Below, one piece after another: positions 45,060 to 53,153 of a stretch of 64,000 bases of DNA (positions are counted from its first letter, which is position 1; every line of letters starts with the position of its first letter). The position numbers were made by a program, and so were the translations under genes. Source of the stretch: Sarcina sp. DSM 11001 (lineage in GTDB: Bacteria > Bacillota > Clostridia > Lachnospirales > Lachnospiraceae); NCBI RefSeq assembly GCF_900101015.1, contig NZ_FNFZ01000009.1, positions 62,001 to 126,000 on the forward strand, read 5' to 3'. The notes beneath the pieces were generated by a model. That model ran no database searches, had not been told where the DNA came from, and worked only from the letters and a program-made list of their open reading frames with translations.

Positions 45060-45998
45060 ATGGCATTAGTGACAACAACCGAAATGTTTAAGAAAGCGTA
45101 TACTGGCGGTTACGCAGTCGGTGCATTCAATGTCAACAATATGGAGATCGTTCAGGCGATCACAGAGGCAGCTGCTGAACTGAAGTCCCCTGTTATCCTG
45201 CAGGCTTCCGCAGGCGCCAGGAAATATGCGAAACCCCAGTATCTGAGACACCTCGTTGAAGCAGCGGTTGAGCTGTATCCGGATATCCCGATCGCGATGC
45301 ATCTGGATCACGGCGCAGACTTCGCAACCTGCAAGGACTGCGTTGACACAGGCTTCACGTCTGTCATGATCGACTATTCCAGCCACTCTTTCGAAGAGAA
45401 TATCGAAGAGTCCAAAAAGGTCGCAGAGTACGCGCATGAGCACGGCTGTGTCGTAGAGGCAGAGCTCGGCACTCTGGCAGGCATCGAGGATGCAGTCAGT
45501 GTAGCAGCTGACAAGGCTATGTTCACAGATCCCGACCAGGTCGAGGAATTTGTCAAGAGGACCGGCGTTGACTCCCTGGCGATCGCAATCGGCACAAGCC
45601 ACGGCGCATACAAGTTCAAACCCGGCACAGATCCCAAGCTTCGTCTGGACATTCTGGAAGAAGTTTCCAGAAGGCTTCCCGGCTTCCCGATCGTCCTGCA
45701 CGGTTCTTCCTCCGTCCCGCAGGAGTATGTTAAGATCATCAACACCCACGGCGGCGCTCTGAAGGATGCCATCGGCATTCCGGAGGATCAGCTTCGTCTT
45801 GCCGCAAAGGGCGCAGTCTGCAAGATCAACATCGACTCCGACCTTCGTCTGGGCATGACCGCCGGTATCCGCGAGCACTTCGTCGCGCATCCCGAGCACT
45901 TTGATCCCAGAGAGTACCTCGGCGACGGCCGCAAGTATGTCAAGGCTATCGTTGCCCACAAGATCACACAGGTCCTCGGTTCCGACGGCAAGGCCTGA
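45060..45998 (+). CDS. fba: Class II fructose-1,6-bisphosphate aldolase
   Basis: The 312-residue enzyme begins MALVTTTEMFKKAYTGGYAV and has AFNVNNMEIVQAI, zinc-binding HLDHGADF (near residue 82), EAELGTLAGIED (near 133), GTSHGAYKF (near 180), the catalytic HGSSSVP (near 210) and NIDSDLR near the end. It splits fructose-1,6-bisphosphate into triose phosphates. AGAAGGAGG stands just before the ATG. Codon choice is strongly biased, as in highly expressed genes. It is monocistronic, with promoter upstream and terminator downstream. Tagatose- or ketose-specific relatives are less likely given the length and motifs. Confidence 0.96.
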   Translation: MALVTTTEMFKKAYTGGYAVGAFNVNNMEIVQAITEAAAELKSPVILQASAGARKYAKPQYLRHLVEAAVELYPDIPIAMHLDHGADFATCKDCVDTGFTSVMIDYSSHSFEENIEESKKVAEYAHEHGCVVEAELGTLAGIEDAVSVAADKAMFTDPDQVEEFVKRTGVDSLAIAIGTSHGAYKFKPGTDPKLRLDILEEVSRRLPGFPIVLHGSSSVPQEYVKIINTHGGALKDAIGIPEDQLRLAAKGAVCKINIDSDLRLGMTAGIREHFVAHPEHFDPREYLGDGRKYVKAIVAHKITQVLGSDGKA

Positions 45999-46023
45999 TC
46001 GCCTGATCTTCCAGATGCCGGCT

Positions 46024-46077
46024 GAGGATAGAAATTCTTGAGGATAGAATTTCTTAAGGGTAGAATTTTTGAGAATA
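46024..46077. repeat. Tandem GAGGATAGAAATTCTT units
   Basis: Three to four degenerate units of 16-18 bases (GAGGATAGAAATTCTT, GAGGATAGAATTTCTT, AGGGTAGAATTTTT, GAGAATAGG) lie between the fba stop and its terminator. Confidence 0.75.
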
Positions 46078-46143
46078 GGATCCTCTGCATGTGCTTTACA
46101 AAATCCCTATCATCCGGGTGATTCGGATGATAGGCCGCATTCA

Positions 46144-46173
46144 AAAAGGCTGCCTCCCCGGAGGCAGCCTTTT
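46144..46173. terminator. Bidirectional terminator between fba and the metallo-hydrolase gene
   Basis: AAAAGGCTGCCTCC (46144-46157) pairs perfectly with GGAGGCAGCCTTTT (46160-46173) around a 2-base loop. The genes on both sides converge on it. Confidence 0.92.
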
Positions 46174-46241
46174 CTTATGCAATACCTGTGCAATACCGCT
46201 GTTCTCTGCTATAAAGACACAGAAATAAGCTGATCTGTATT

Positions 46242-46931
46242 TTAATAAAGTTCATCAAGATATTCTTCTTTTGTGTACGGTCTCCAGTGGCCGTCGATCA
46301 CGGTTTTAACATCCATCTCCCGTATTTGACCGGCAAGCAGATGCAGCTTATCATAATCCATCCGCCATGTCGGAAATTCTCCAAGCTGCGCGTCGCCGAC
46401 AAAGACCACCCTGTCCTCCGGGACATAAACCATCAGCGCATCCTCTGTGTGGGGCGATTCCGCATAGCACAAATGTAGATGAACCCCGCCAATATCCAGC
46501 ACCGTGTCCTTTTTTATTTCCTCATCCGATAAGACAACCGCCAGTGGAACACCGCCCGCATACTCTTTGCGGATACATACGTCACTGTTGAGAAATTTCT
46601 TCGAAAAACCGGGATCATTCTTCATCCGGTACAGGATCTCCTCAAGATGCGCATTTGTCTCCGGCCTGGCCAGTGTACGGCCATGGACCGCGTGCATTCC
46701 GAAAGTATGATCCCAGTGCCAGTGTGTAATGACCGTCAGATCAGGAAGCGGCAGCATTTCCGCCCCCAGGGCTCTGTAAAAATCCTCAACATGCGAAGAG
46801 GAATGACCCGCATCCACCGCCACAGCCATCCGGTCACCCCTTATGTAGCCGAGATTCGGCCTGTCTTTTTCTGATTCAAGTGGAAAGATCCAAGTGTGTT
46901 CTCCTATCCTTTTCATCCTGGATTTTCTCAT
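46242..46931 (-). CDS. Metallo-beta-lactamase-fold hydrolase
   Basis: The 229-residue protein has the metal-binding motif THWHWDHTFGMH (H.H.DH, near residues 88-99), a later His in SPHTEDALMVY and Asp in VFVGDAQ, and a closing VIDGHWRPY. These are the five typical ligands of the MBL fold. The substrate is unknown, since family members hydrolyse thioesters, phosphoesters or lactams. AAAGGGG precedes the ATG at 46931; an ATG five codons later is possible. No signal peptide is seen. Confidence 0.87.
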   Translation of the reverse strand: MRKSRMKRIGEHTWIFPLESEKDRPNLGYIRGDRMAVAVDAGHSSSHVEDFYRALGAEMLPLPDLTVITHWHWDHTFGMHAVHGRTLARPETNAHLEEILYRMKNDPGFSKKFLNSDVCIRKEYAGGVPLAVVLSDEEIKKDTVLDIGGVHLHLCYAESPHTEDALMVYVPEDRVVFVGDAQLGEFPTWRMDYDKLHLLAGQIREMDVKTVIDGHWRPYTKEEYLDELY

Positions 46932-47070
46932 TTTCTACCCCTTTTCACTCGTTTTCCCGTGATCCATTACTGCCGAAAACCAATGTGCAAAAAGATGCCA
47001 AATACGATAAAATAATCAAGTACAAGTACGATAAAATAATAAGGAGCCGGTGCATCACGAGGCCGGCCAG

Positions 47071-47165
47071 CCTCCCAATATGATCCGAGCCTCCCAATAT
47101 GATACGAGCCTCCCGATATGATCCGAGCTTCCTGTTGTAATCCGAACCCACCGGTATAATCCGCA
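47071..47165 (+). repeat. Five 19-bp tandem units before the WYL regulator gene
   Basis: Units at 47071, 47090, 47109, 47128 and 47147 follow CCTCCCAATATGATCCGAG, the last two more diverged. Each holds a -10-like hexamer (TATGAT in the first three, TATAAT in the fifth). The array ends 18 bases before the ATG, with the ribosome site TAAGGAG between. A two-copy repeat of GTACGATAAAATAAT precedes it near 47000-47040. Confidence 0.88.
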
Positions 47166-47183
47166 GTAAGGAGCTGAAATACT

Positions 47184-48161
47184 ATGGCAGATGAAAAGCT
47201 TAAAATACTGCAGCTGCGGCAGCTGCTCCTTGATGAGACTGACAAAGAGCACCCCCTGAACGCTGCACAGATCGTAGAAAAAATGATGTCCCTCTACGGC
47301 TTCTCCTACAACCGCAAAACAATCTATGCCGATGTGGAACGTCTGAAATCATACGGGATGCTGATCGAACAGAACCGGGGACAAAACGGCGGTTATTACG
47401 TTGTGAACCGCAATTTTGAACTGCCGGAGCTCAAACTTCTGGTCGATGCTGTGCAGTCCTCCAAATTTATTACCAAAAAGCAGTCAGCAGAACTGATCAA
47501 AAAGCTGGAAAGAGAAACCAGCCGTGAAAACGCAAAACAGCTTCAAAGGCAGGTTTTCATTTATAACCGGATCAAGACCGGAAACATGGCTATCTACAAC
47601 AATGTAGACGTCATCCACGCCGCTATCCATGATAACCTTCAGATCGGTTTCCGCTACTGCGAATGGACGATCCAGAAAAAACTGACCTGCCGGAAAGACG
47701 GCGCGGAATATATCATTTCCCCCTGGGCACTCACCTGGGATGATGAAAATTATTACCTTGTCGGTTATGACGCCGAAAAGGAGATGATCAAGCATTACCG
47801 CGTCGACAAAATGCAGGATACCCGGATCATTGACCGGAAACGCCTTGGCAGAGACCGGTTTGAAGATTTCGACCTCGCCGCGTTTGCCAGAAAGACTTTT
47901 GGCATGTACGGCGGACAGGACAGAAAACTGACCCTGGAAGCAGAGAACCACCTGGCCGGCGTCCTGATCGACCGCTTTGGAACAGACATCATTATGGCCC
48001 CGCACGACAAAGAGCATTTCCATACATCTGTTATGGTCACAGTCAGCCCCCAGTTTTTTGGCTGGCTCGCCGGAATCGGCAAAGGGATCCGGATCCAATG
48101 GCCGGAGGACGTCCGTGAGCAGTATAGAGAATACCTTCAGGGAATCATAGATAATCTCTGA
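47184..48161 (+). CDS. WYL-domain transcriptional regulator (DeoR-like HTH)
   Basis: The 325-residue protein has an N-terminal winged helix-turn-helix (residues about 5-75, with NRKTIYADVERLKSYGMLIE) and a WYL domain (about 140-220; IGFRYCEWTIQKK, then YIISPWALTWDDENYYLVGY) followed by a C-terminal extension. WYL regulators sense ligands, often nucleic-acid or nucleotide in nature, and control defence or stress genes, but many are undefined. The leader is a five-unit tandem repeat that could hold its own binding sites. The next genes on the minus strand converge on it. Confidence 0.9.
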   Translation: MADEKLKILQLRQLLLDETDKEHPLNAAQIVEKMMSLYGFSYNRKTIYADVERLKSYGMLIEQNRGQNGGYYVVNRNFELPELKLLVDAVQSSKFITKKQSAELIKKLERETSRENAKQLQRQVFIYNRIKTGNMAIYNNVDVIHAAIHDNLQIGFRYCEWTIQKKLTCRKDGAEYIISPWALTWDDENYYLVGYDAEKEMIKHYRVDKMQDTRIIDRKRLGRDRFEDFDLAAFARKTFGMYGGQDRKLTLEAENHLAGVLIDRFGTDIIMAPHDKEHFHTSVMVTVSPQFFGWLAGIGKGIRIQWPEDVREQYREYLQGIIDNL

Positions 48162-48172
48162 AAAAACTCAGC

Positions 48173-48598
48173 TTATACAAAATCGTACAGATTCAGCCCT
48201 GTTACTTCATCATCATGACGGCGTTCCACAGTCCCATCTATACTGCGGACAAACATCTCACAGGTCGCGGACAGACGGCACTCCGCCAGATGTCCGCCAA
48301 CCACGGACAGGTCCTCCCGCGCGAGATTAATATGCAGATGCAGATAAATTTCCCCGTTCATTGTGGAAATATTGCCGTGCAGCGATGAAATCTCCAGGGG
48401 CTCGTCGAAAGTCTTTTTATGGAACTCACGGGTCTCGACATCATACAGACCGATGACCGCATGATCAGCTGCTCCCAGCGCATCCACAGACCCCAGAGTG
48501 ACATTTTCCTTTTTACAAAAATCAGTCAGTGTCCTGACAATCTCTTCTCCGCGGTCCATCCGGATCACATAAGTGTTCCCAAATTTACGATAATCCAT
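48173..48598 (-). CDS. PCC/DUF296-domain protein
   Basis: From MDYRKFGNTYVIRMDRGEEI (ATG 48598) the product has 141 residues, a complete PCC domain (PF03479). Marks are YVIRMDRGEEI at the N terminus, the metal-type YLHLHINLA motif and VVGGHLAECRLSATCEMFV. In plants the domain accompanies AT-hooks. Bacterial stand-alone forms trimerise and have no settled function. The ribosome site is weak and the start could lie further upstream. It follows the small membrane-anchored protein gene by 23 bases, suggesting cotranscription. Confidence 0.88.
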   Translation of the reverse strand: MDYRKFGNTYVIRMDRGEEIVRTLTDFCKKENVTLGSVDALGAADHAVIGLYDVETREFHKKTFDEPLEISSLHGNISTMNGEIYLHLHINLAREDLSVVGGHLAECRLSATCEMFVRSIDGTVERRHDDEVTGLNLYDFV

Positions 48599-48621
48599 TT
48601 TTCTTGTCTCTTTGCCTTTCC

Positions 48622-48900
48622 TCAATCCATCTTCATGACCATTTTTGCGTCTGTTTCTTTTACGACCCATTCCATCGCTTCTTCCTGGCTTTCAAACACC
48701 TTCTTATCGCGATATCCGCAAAAACGGCCGTCCTTCACTTCATACATCCTGACTGTATTGCCGCAGATTTCCGCGAAAAGACCGTTCCTCTTTTCTGCAT
48801 CGGCATTATTTTCTGCAGCCTGTCTCTCCTGTTCAATGAGCATCCCTGTAATGACCAGACCAACAGCCACACCTACGACCATTATCCCCAGTTTTCTCAT
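48622..48900 (-). CDS. Small membrane-anchored protein, 92 residues, unknown
   Basis: From MRKLGIMVVGVAVGLVITGM (ATG 48900, GGAGGTG upstream) the product has one N-terminal hydrophobic helix that may be an anchor or uncleaved signal. A charged region of about 70 residues follows, ending WVVKETDAKMVMKMD. No family is recognised. It lies directly upstream of the PCC-domain gene on the same strand. Confidence 0.65.
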   Translation of the reverse strand: MRKLGIMVVGVAVGLVITGMLIEQERQAAENNADAEKRNGLFAEICGNTVRMYEVKDGRFCGYRDKKVFESQEEAMEWVVKETDAKMVMKMD

Positions 48901-49057
48901 GATCACCTCCAGATACGATCACCTTCGGATACAAAACAATAACTGCCTCTTAATCTTATCACACTTATCTCCGGTATGACCATTTGAGGAAACACATTAC
49001 ACAAAAAAATCAGAAATTCGAAATCAAATATTAAGATCCCGCTCTTGCTGCTTTTTA

Positions 49058-49086
49058 TTGTGGCTGATTTGTTAATCTGATATACT
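49058..49086 (+). promoter_or_regulatory. Promoter of the isochorismatase-family gene
   Basis: TTGTGG (49058-49063) and TATACT (49081-49086) are 17 bases apart, about 95 bases before the ATG at 49187. Confidence 0.65.
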
Positions 49087-49186
49087 GTTTATGTCATCTT
49101 ATTTGATCAAACACATTACCGGGCTTACGGTTCCATTGTGTCAGATTGTTTCCACTAATACCATCATCAGAAAAGGAGAAATAAAA

Positions 49187-49729
49187 ATGAGAATCATTCC
49201 CGCAGAAACACAGTGCATGATCATTGACATGCAGGAAAAACTTGTTCCGGCTATGTTCAACAAGGAAGCGTGTGAAGATCGCGTCTGCATGCTTGCCCGC
49301 GGCCTTAACCTGCTCGAAATCCCCATGCTGATCACCCAGCAGTATACCAAAGGACTTGGCGGCAGCCTTCCTTCCGTTTACGAAGCAGCCGGTACAAAAG
49401 AGTTCTTTGACAAAAGGACCTTCAGCTGTGCCCAGGACGAAAACATCGTCGCAGCACTTCAGAAGAAAAACCGCAAGAATGTCCTGATCTGCGGTACAGA
49501 AGCACATGTGTGTGTTCTTCAGACCTGCATTGATCTCAAGGCCCTTGGTTTCCAGCCCATCCTTGTGATCGATGCCATCGCTTCCCGCAAAAAGAGCGAT
49601 TTAAAGGCTGCTATCAAGAGAGCTATGCAGGAAGGCGTTATCATTACAACAGCTGAAGCTGTTCTCTTTGAACTCACTGTTGATTCCCGCCATCCTAAAT
49701 TCAGAGATATTTCCAACGTTGTAAAATAA
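49187..49729 (+). CDS. Isochorismatase-family cysteine hydrolase
   Basis: The 180-residue protein starts MRIIPAETQCMIIDMQEKLV (AAAAGGAG upstream). The family triad is visible: Asp in IIDMQEKL (near residue 14), Lys in FDKRTFSC (near 88) and Cys in CGTEAHVCVLQTCID (near 120). Members hydrolyse amide, imide or vinyl-ether bonds (nicotinamidase, isochorismatase, YcaC-like). This one is nearest the short YcaC/hydrolase group with unknown substrate. It has its own promoter. The following 418-base gap 49730-50147 holds no gene; TTGTAT and TATATG near 49937-49965 may be the next promoter. Confidence 0.9.
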   Translation: MRIIPAETQCMIIDMQEKLVPAMFNKEACEDRVCMLARGLNLLEIPMLITQQYTKGLGGSLPSVYEAAGTKEFFDKRTFSCAQDENIVAALQKKNRKNVLICGTEAHVCVLQTCIDLKALGFQPILVIDAIASRKKSDLKAAIKRAMQEGVIITTAEAVLFELTVDSRHPKFRDISNVVK

Positions 49730-50147
49730 ACAAAGCATTTACATAAAAATGCATAATTCTGCGAGTCCTTATTTCGCTTAAAACAGACTTCCAGAAGGCT
49801 CAAAAACAGAGGGGAAATGAAATGAATTTGTTTGCGCATTCAAGATGATTCAAGCCCGTGCAAACCCAGTTCATTGTGTTCAAAGTCGATATTTCTTACA
49901 ATATATTAAGGATTTTTATCCATATTGTTTGGACGATTTGTATTCAACATTTCTTTGCATTATATGCATCCGTAAGTCATGCATTTCCCCGAATGCACCA
50001 TCCCCCCTGAGGAAGTCCATGCACTTCATGTGCGCATACCCCCATGGATATTTCTCTGCGTCAAGCGGATGAAATAGATGCAGGCTCTGTTGGAGACAGA
50101 TCTTGCAGCACAAACTACTTTCTACTTTCTATAAGGAGGATACTATC

Positions 50148-51293
50148 ATGGTTGATTTCAAGTTGACCGAAGACCAGCTGGAGATGCAGAACCTTTTCCG
50201 TAAATTTGCTCAGGAGCAGATTCTTCCCATCGCTGAGGAGATGGATGAGAAGGAAGAGATGAACATGGACATGGTCAAGCAGATGATGGAGCTTGGCTTC
50301 TTCGGCGTTCCTTTCAGTGAGGAAGTCGGTGGCACAGGCATGGATTATCTGACCTACTGCCTGCTGATGGAAGAAGTCGCAAAAGTCTGCGGCAGCACCA
50401 GCATCACAATCTCTGTTCATACTTCTCTTTGCGCTTCGATCGTTGAGCAGTACGCTACTCCCGAGCAGAAAGAGAAATGGCTTCGTCCCCTCGTGGACGG
50501 CAGCAAGATCGGCTGCTTCGGTCTGACCGAGCCCAACGCCGGTTCCGACGTTGCAGGTGCAGTCACCACCGCTGACAAGGATGGCGATTTCTACGTCATC
50601 AACGGTTCCAAGATCTTCACCACCAACTCCGGTTTCGCTGATACCTTCCTGGTATTCGCTCTGACCGACAAGTCCCTTCCTGCACACAAGGGCATGTCCG
50701 CATTCCTGATCGACAGGAATACTCCCGGACTCGAAGTCCAGCAGGATATCAAGCGCATGGGTATCCGTGCTGCTTCCAACGCGGAAGTTTACTACAACAA
50801 CGTTCGCGTTCCGAAGGAAGATATGCTTGGCAAGGAAGGCTCTGGCTTCAAGATTGCTATGCAGGCTCTCGACGGCGGCCGTATCGGTATCGCTGCACAG
50901 TCTGTCGGTCTTGCACAGGGTGCTCTCGATGCAGCCATCAAATACTGCAAAGAGCGTAAACAGTTTGGCAAGCCCATCACTGCTTTCCAGAACACCCAGT
51001 TCCGTATGGCTGAAGATCAGGCCAACATCAATGCCGCTCGTCTCCTGACCTGGCAGGCAGCTGTCGCGAAGGACAATCACGAGAACTATGGCTTCTATGC
51101 TGCACAGGCTAAGATGTTCGCTTCCGCTATGGCTAACGATGTTTGCCGTCACGCAGTCCAGTACATGGGCGGCTACGGCTACTGCCGTGAGTACGGCGTA
51201 GAGCGTCTGCTCCGTGACGTCAAGATCACTGAGATCTATGAAGGCACAAACGAAGTCCAGAAGATGGTTATGTCCGGTTCTATGCTTCGCTAA
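50148..51293 (+). CDS. Acyl-CoA dehydrogenase (candidate acryloyl-CoA reductase)
   Basis: The 381-residue flavoprotein begins MVDFKLTEDQLEMQNLFRKF and has the FAD/substrate motifs CFGLTEPNAGSDV (near 127-139) and KIFTTNSGFAD. The catalytic Glu lies in YEGTNEVQKM (near 366), where short-chain clostridial butyryl-CoA dehydrogenases also have it. TAAGGAGG precedes the ATG, and codon use suggests high expression. It converges on the lactoyl-CoA dehydratase cluster, so it could reduce acryloyl-CoA to propionyl-CoA. By sequence alone, butyryl-CoA dehydrogenase is equally possible. No electron-transfer flavoprotein genes are in the window. Confidence 0.92.
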   Translation: MVDFKLTEDQLEMQNLFRKFAQEQILPIAEEMDEKEEMNMDMVKQMMELGFFGVPFSEEVGGTGMDYLTYCLLMEEVAKVCGSTSITISVHTSLCASIVEQYATPEQKEKWLRPLVDGSKIGCFGLTEPNAGSDVAGAVTTADKDGDFYVINGSKIFTTNSGFADTFLVFALTDKSLPAHKGMSAFLIDRNTPGLEVQQDIKRMGIRAASNAEVYYNNVRVPKEDMLGKEGSGFKIAMQALDGGRIGIAAQSVGLAQGALDAAIKYCKERKQFGKPITAFQNTQFRMAEDQANINAARLLTWQAAVAKDNHENYGFYAAQAKMFASAMANDVCRHAVQYMGGYGYCREYGVERLLRDVKITEIYEGTNEVQKMVMSGSMLR

Positions 51294-51424
51294 TCCTTCC
51301 GATTTACAGGCTGTGGTTTAAAGCCGCTTAGTCCTGAAAATCAAATTGAGGGTTGGTAAGATACTATTTACCACTTGCCTCTAGACAAGTGGTAGGTATA
51401 TCCATATTATCAAACCAAATAATG

Positions 51425-51465
51425 AAGAAGCTGGTCTGCTCCCCTCGCATGACCAGCTTCTTTTT
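51425..51465 (+). terminator. Terminator of the acyl-CoA dehydrogenase gene
   Basis: AAGAAGCTGGTC (51425-51436) pairs with GACCAGCTTCTT (51451-51462), followed by T to 51465. A smaller hairpin, TACCACTTG with CAAGTGGTA, lies before it at about 51368-51395. Confidence 0.82.
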
Positions 51466-51466
51466 G

Positions 51467-51713
51467 CGCGAAGCAATGAGCCATGCACGAGAAAATAGAA
51501 AGCCCGCTTACGCGTGCTCGCACGCAGTAAGCGGGTTTTCTATTTTCTCGTATACGGCGAATGCCGCGACAGGGAGCGAACACGCTTTTCTGTTCGCGAC
51601 CTGGCGGCATGGCTCATTGCGGAGCGCAAAATGCAGAGGGTGTACTCTCGCGTGCTCGCACGCAAGAAGCTGGCTCTATTATTTTGCGTATACGGCGAAT
51701 GCCGCGACAGGGA
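51467..51713. repeat. Nested inverted repeat and 138-bp duplication
   Basis: Outer arms GCAATGAGCCATGC (51473-51486) and GCATGGCTCATTGC (51607-51620) enclose a near-perfect stem of about 27 bp (51490-51548). A 26-base sequence at 51550-51575 is repeated exactly at 51688-51713, and the 16-mer CGCGTGCTCGCACGCA at 51511 recurs at 51649. Both pairs are 138 bases apart, showing an older tandem duplication. No protein-coding gene is supported in 51294-51906. Confidence 0.85.
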
Positions 51714-51720
51714 ACACAAA

Positions 51721-51760
51721 AACCCCGGCCTACGCGTATTCACACACGTAGGCCGGGGTT
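51721..51760 (-). terminator. Terminator of the dehydratase operon
   Basis: AACCCCGGCCTACG (51721-51734) pairs perfectly with 51747-51760, and on the minus strand the stem is followed by T5. It lies about 145 bases after the last dehydratase gene. Its loop region resembles the repeat units at 51511 and 51649. Confidence 0.85.
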
Positions 51761-51906
51761 AATATTCCGGTCAAATAACTTAACTACTTAAGTGTAATCT
51801 TCCTGCTCCTTATACTGGCAGCAGATCCGACCCACTGTCCGCAGTTATGATCTATGATCTATCTAACCGTTGTCATGAAACCTTTGATAAGGTTTTTATC
51901 GACAGA

Positions 51907-53034
51907 TTACAGAACCTCTGCGAATGTCTGGATCCTGGTCCTGAGCTGCTCGAAGGAAGTGGACTCCTGATCGATCTCGACCTGGATGTGCTTGACGCCA
52001 GCTTCCTCGAACTGGAGAAGAAGGATGGGATAGTCAAACTCTTCGGGATCGCAGAACTTCATCATGCAGACGATAACTGCGTCAGCATCATACTTCTTAA
52101 GAGCGTCGATCAGCATGCCGCCCTTAGGCTTGTCAGCGTCTGTTGCAAGGGAGCAGCCATCGAAAGCGTTCCATGCTTTTGCAAGAGCCATAAGCGGATC
52201 TTCATCATACTCGACATCCTGACGGAAGTTTCTGCCTTCCTGTGCAAGATCGTCCCATACGATTGCGAAGCCGTTCTCTTCAAAGATGTCGAGAACATCG
52301 TAGGGCTCCAGGGTGATGCCGCTGACAACGACCTTCTTGCCGTTGAAAGGAGCCTTGTCGGCAGCCTTGATGGCCTCGTTCAGCTCTTTCAGCATAGCGG
52401 TGTGTTTTTCTTTAGGCATGAACCAGCGAGCTTTGATAACTGCATGGCGGTCACGAAGCTTGATCAGGCCGGGATTCGCTGCTACGAGATCACTGAACTC
52501 ACGGCAAGCCGCACGGTTCTCGTTGTAGATAGCGATACTGTTCTGAAGAGCCTTCTTTGTGATCTTCACGCCGAGGATGTCCTCGAGCTCTTCTTTGATG
52601 TGAGCATACTCTGCGCGGCAGAATACGTTAGCTGCGGTCTGAGCATGTTTCCTGTTCTGAGGATGTGTGAAGACGATCTGAGGAGCAGAGCCTTTCCACT
52701 TCTGGCTCATGCACTTAAGGGTATCGCAGGGGACGGAGAAAATGACAGCGTCAAGCTCGTCATAAGCGCCTTCCAGCTGCAGCTCCATAACGGACTGCAT
52801 GATGGAGCATGCGAAAGGAGGAAGCAGGGTTCTTGCTTTGGAGATCTGCTTGCCCTGAGCGCCCCACATACCGATCGGGAGATAGCCAGCAGCATGAACG
52901 ATCTCTTCAGGACAGTACACAGGCATAATGCCGACTGCACCCTTGCCGGTCTCTTTCTTAAAATCATCCATCGCCTTCTTCGGATCATCAGCGATTGCCT
53001 TGAATTGTGAAATCAATTCGAAAATTGTACTCAT
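51907..53034 (-). CDS. lcdB: Lactoyl-CoA dehydratase beta-type subunit
   Basis: The 375-residue protein is a 2-hydroxyacyl-CoA dehydratase component (HGD-D family). It closely resembles, from memory, the lactoyl-CoA dehydratase beta subunit of Anaerotignum (Clostridium) propionicum, for example GKGAVGIMPVYCPEEIVHAA, SVPCDTLKCMSQKWKGSAP and MMKFCDPEEFDYP. The length also agrees. Its Cys residues would hold a 4Fe-4S cluster. With the alpha subunit it removes water from (R)-2-hydroxyacyl-CoA through a ketyl radical. AAAGGAG precedes the ATG. It is the last gene of the cluster. Other 2-hydroxyacyl-CoA substrates cannot be excluded. Confidence 0.88.
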   Translation of the reverse strand: MSTIFELISQFKAIADDPKKAMDDFKKETGKGAVGIMPVYCPEEIVHAAGYLPIGMWGAQGKQISKARTLLPPFACSIMQSVMELQLEGAYDELDAVIFSVPCDTLKCMSQKWKGSAPQIVFTHPQNRKHAQTAANVFCRAEYAHIKEELEDILGVKITKKALQNSIAIYNENRAACREFSDLVAANPGLIKLRDRHAVIKARWFMPKEKHTAMLKELNEAIKAADKAPFNGKKVVVSGITLEPYDVLDIFEENGFAIVWDDLAQEGRNFRQDVEYDEDPLMALAKAWNAFDGCSLATDADKPKGGMLIDALKKYDADAVIVCMMKFCDPEEFDYPILLLQFEEAGVKHIQVEIDQESTSFEQLRTRIQTFAEVL

Positions 53035-53153
53035 CTATTTCTCCTTTACTATAGCCGATGTCATGTCAACTTTTCATCGATAAACTGATCGGGAAAAGCA
53101 TTATTCATGCGATAAATTCATGACCTTTTTGGAATGATGCGCTTAAATCAGAC

